Assembly: GCF_900182575.1 (NCBI RefSeq) | Contig: NZ_FXSZ01000008.1 | Location: 65,094 to 129,093 of the forward strand | Source: Solitalea koreensis | GTDB lineage: Bacteria > Bacteroidota > Bacteroidia > Sphingobacteriales > Sphingobacteriaceae | Length of the DNA: 64,000 nucleotides | Direction of reading: 5' to 3' | Part shown: positions 62,320 through 64,000 of the stretch, one piece after another | Layout of the letters: each line of letters opens with the position of its first letter | How positions within the stretch are numbered: the first letter of the stretch is position 1 | Notes under the pieces: generated by a model | Databases searched by the model: none | Told to the model about the DNA's origin: nothing | What the model saw: only the letters and a program-made list of their open reading frames with translations | Program-made: the position numbers and the translations under genes

Positions 62320-64000
62320 TTACTTGGAGTACTTTTTTCTACGATAATAATGGTGCAGAATACCAAACAAAATTATTGCCAGAACAGGCATTAAGGTGTT
62401 TATCAATTGCCATTTTATCTTTTCAGTTATAATACGCTGTTTATCTAACAAACGAATCTTTACCTCTTTGGTTCGAAGTGTCAGCAAGCCTGAATCATCT
62501 GTTAAATAATCAATACAGTTTTCAACAAATAACTTATTACCAAAGGTTTGCTGCGTATATTTATCAAATCCGAGTGGGAACACCGTTTTGTCCAGGGCAG
62601 ATATTTCATTACGAATTATATCACCATCCGAGATTACGATCATTCTACTTTCCTGCTCTCCTTGTGAAAATGGCACACTTTGATCGACTCCTTCAATTGT
62701 ACGGCCTGCAAATACTGATTTAAATTTACCTTCCAGCACCACAGCAACCGCCTGCGGACCTGCATTAAATTTCTTAGGATCCGATTCATCTTCTATGATG
62801 CTTAGTGATAACATCGTTGGAGCGGCGATTTTGCGGGTATAAGGAGAAGTACTCAGTAGCACTTCTTTATGAATGCCTTTATTAGCAATTGTATCAATAG
62901 AATTGACAAACTGAGTGCGAACAGGATCAAGATTTCGAACAATAGGATTATTGGTTTGCGCCATCAACAATGGATAATAAACCCAAGGCAATAACTCTTG
63001 TTGCGCTTGCTGACCGGATCCAATCATAACCGGAATTCGGGCGGAGTAGGCATCTTGCAATAAATCATAATTAATCCTAACGCCGTAACGGAATAACTGA
63101 TCATCCAGATTTAACTCTTTAGGATAAGCTAATGCTGATCCACGGTTACGAATGCTATCTGTTTCTGCATTAACTTGATCGATCAACCAAAGCAAGCGTC
63201 CTCCATGCATCAGGAACTGATCAAGTTTATATTTTTCAGCTTCTTCAAAGTGCATGGAAGGTTTAGCAATAACTACCGTTTTAAACTTTATCAGATCGGC
63301 GAGTTTAACAACGTTCATATCTACCCTACGTAATTCGTATGATTGAGACAAAGTATGTCCGATATCAGCCAGTTCACGATCATTTAACTCACCATGGCCA
63401 AGCAAAAAACCGACAAGGGGTTTATTTTTTTCACTTAATTTTTTAATGGTACTGGCAAACTGGTATTCCATATTTTCAATAGAAGCATTAATAACTTCTT
63501 CCTGACTTCCGGCGCCCCACTTGCTTTGATTTTGCAATAATTGAACAGGCAATTGTTTTCCGTTAAGATTAACCAACGCTCCGGGAACGATTAACTTTTG
63601 CGTTTTGACTTGTTCTGTTTTTACCATGAGGTTAGTTGGTTGCAAACCAGCCTTGGTTAGTTTATCCAATAAAGCATTTTGTTGTTCAGAAGTACTTCCG
63701 ATAAAGGGATCAATGAAATTATAGGAAAGATTTCCATTAGCATAAGCCTTCATCTCATCCAACATTTCGCAGGTTGAGTTTTTTAAATGTTTGAAGTTGG
63801 CAGGAAAATCCCCATCCAAATAAACATTAACCACAACCTCATGATCGAGATTTGCTAAAATATCTTTAGTGCCATTTGATAAGGTATAACGCTTTTCTTT
63901 AGTAAAATCGAAACGTGTAAAGTATAGTCCTGCAAGAAAATTAACCGCCAAAACTGCGGCAATTACTATGAAAAACTGAATTATAGAGTTTTTTTTATTA
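62320..64000 (-). CDS. gldG: GldG-like gliding motility ABC component (5' end outside window)
   Basis: About 560 codons are visible and the frame stays open to the right edge. The visible N-terminus is a basic then hydrophobic anchor (NKKNSIIQFFIVIAAVLAVN), so only the first few codons are missing. The protein has an extracytoplasmic ABC_transp_aux-type domain (EVVVNVYLDGDFPANFKHLK, GFLLGHGELNDREL) and a C-terminal membrane helix (LMPVLAIILFGILHHYY). GldG works with GldF and ATPase GldA in gliding motility and type IX secretion; gldF should lie just outside. Its presence fits the T9SS-sorted protein at the other end of the window. Confidence 0.93.
   Translation of the reverse strand, partial: NKKNSIIQFFIVIAAVLAVNFLAGLYFTRFDFTKEKRYTLSNGTKDILANLDHEVVVNVYLDGDFPANFKHLKNSTCEMLDEMKAYANGNLSYNFIDPFIGSTSEQQNALLDKLTKAGLQPTNLMVKTEQVKTQKLIVPGALVNLNGKQLPVQLLQNQSKWGAGSQEEVINASIENMEYQFASTIKKLSEKNKPLVGFLLGHGELNDRELADIGHTLSQSYELRRVDMNVVKLADLIKFKTVVIAKPSMHFEEAEKYKLDQFLMHGGRLLWLIDQVNAETDSIRNRGSALAYPKELNLDDQLFRYGVRINYDLLQDAYSARIPVMIGSGQQAQQELLPWVYYPLLMAQTNNPIVRNLDPVRTQFVNSIDTIANKGIHKEVLLSTSPYTRKIAAPTMLSLSIIEDESDPKKFNAGPQAVAVVLEGKFKSVFAGRTIEGVDQSVPFSQGEQESRMIVISDGDIIRNEISALDKTVFPLGFDKYTQQTFGNKLFVENCIDYLTDDSGLLTLRTKEVKIRLLDKQRIITEKIKWQLINTLMPVLAIILFGILHHYYRRKKYSK

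Overview
The window reads as chromosome of a member of the Bacteroidota, most likely order Sphingobacteriales (a Pedobacter/Solitalea-like organism; genus is inference). Supporting signs are the type IX secretion sorting domain, GldG, SusC/SusD proteins, FecI/FecR regulation, a ribonuclease Y/ZapA/PheT block, AT-rich intergenic DNA, almost no Shine-Dalgarno sequences, and several promoters matching the Bacteroidota form TTTG-N18-20-TAnnTTTG. Both ends cut a gene: a giant PKD-repeat adhesin-like protein on the left and gldG on the right.

Layout. 1-4.2 kb: the end of a surface protein built from a ~341-residue super-repeat. 4.2-15.2 kb: housekeeping genes (hslR-like, dapD, a Sua5/YrdC protein, a CCA-adding enzyme, miaA, cardiolipin synthase, DUF3467, a DUF2027/Smr protein) and a small module of membrane protein, winged-helix regulator and CreD, with a shared palindrome that looks like its operator. 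15.3-28.6 kb: the translation/transcription block, all on the minus strand, read in the order tRNA-Thr, Tyr, Gly, Thr, tuf, tRNA-Trp, secE, nusG, rplK, rplA, rplJ, rplL, rpoB, rpoC. Tandem promoters lie upstream of the tRNAs, a fresh promoter inside/after the nusG terminator drives rplK, an attenuator-like hairpin lies between rplL and rpoB, and a palindrome lies between rpoB and rpoC. 29-33.2 kb: hpf, a XerC/D recombinase, rpsU, acyl-CoA dehydrogenase, apt and a helix-hairpin-helix protein; rpsU and hpf both carry strong Shine-Dalgarno sequences, which is unusual here. 33.4-35.7 kb: an OlsF-like two-domain acyltransferase and a small coiled-coil protein of unknown role.

35.7-47.9 kb is the main accessory locus: ECF sigma factor, FecR anti-sigma, SusC with an N-terminal signalling domain, SusD, a DUF4843 lipoprotein, a PKD-like lipoprotein and two TlpA-type thioredoxins with different CxxC motifs (CGPC and CHPC). 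There is no glycosidase, so it is not a classical polysaccharide locus; the substrate is unknown. 48.3-52.6 kb is a second outer-membrane pair (TonB-dependent receptor plus lipoprotein with a predicted beta-helix), ended by two tandem look-alike terminators.

52.7-64 kb returns to core genes: Mpo1-like protein, rny, zapA, a ZapB-like coiled coil, pheT, radC, metX, dnaN, a small membrane protein and gldG. metX is preceded by a SAM-I riboswitch with its own promoter; between aptamer and metX lies an intact 31-codon reading frame, one of the best candidates for something undescribed. Several families of short palindromic AT-rich repeats sit between genes throughout.
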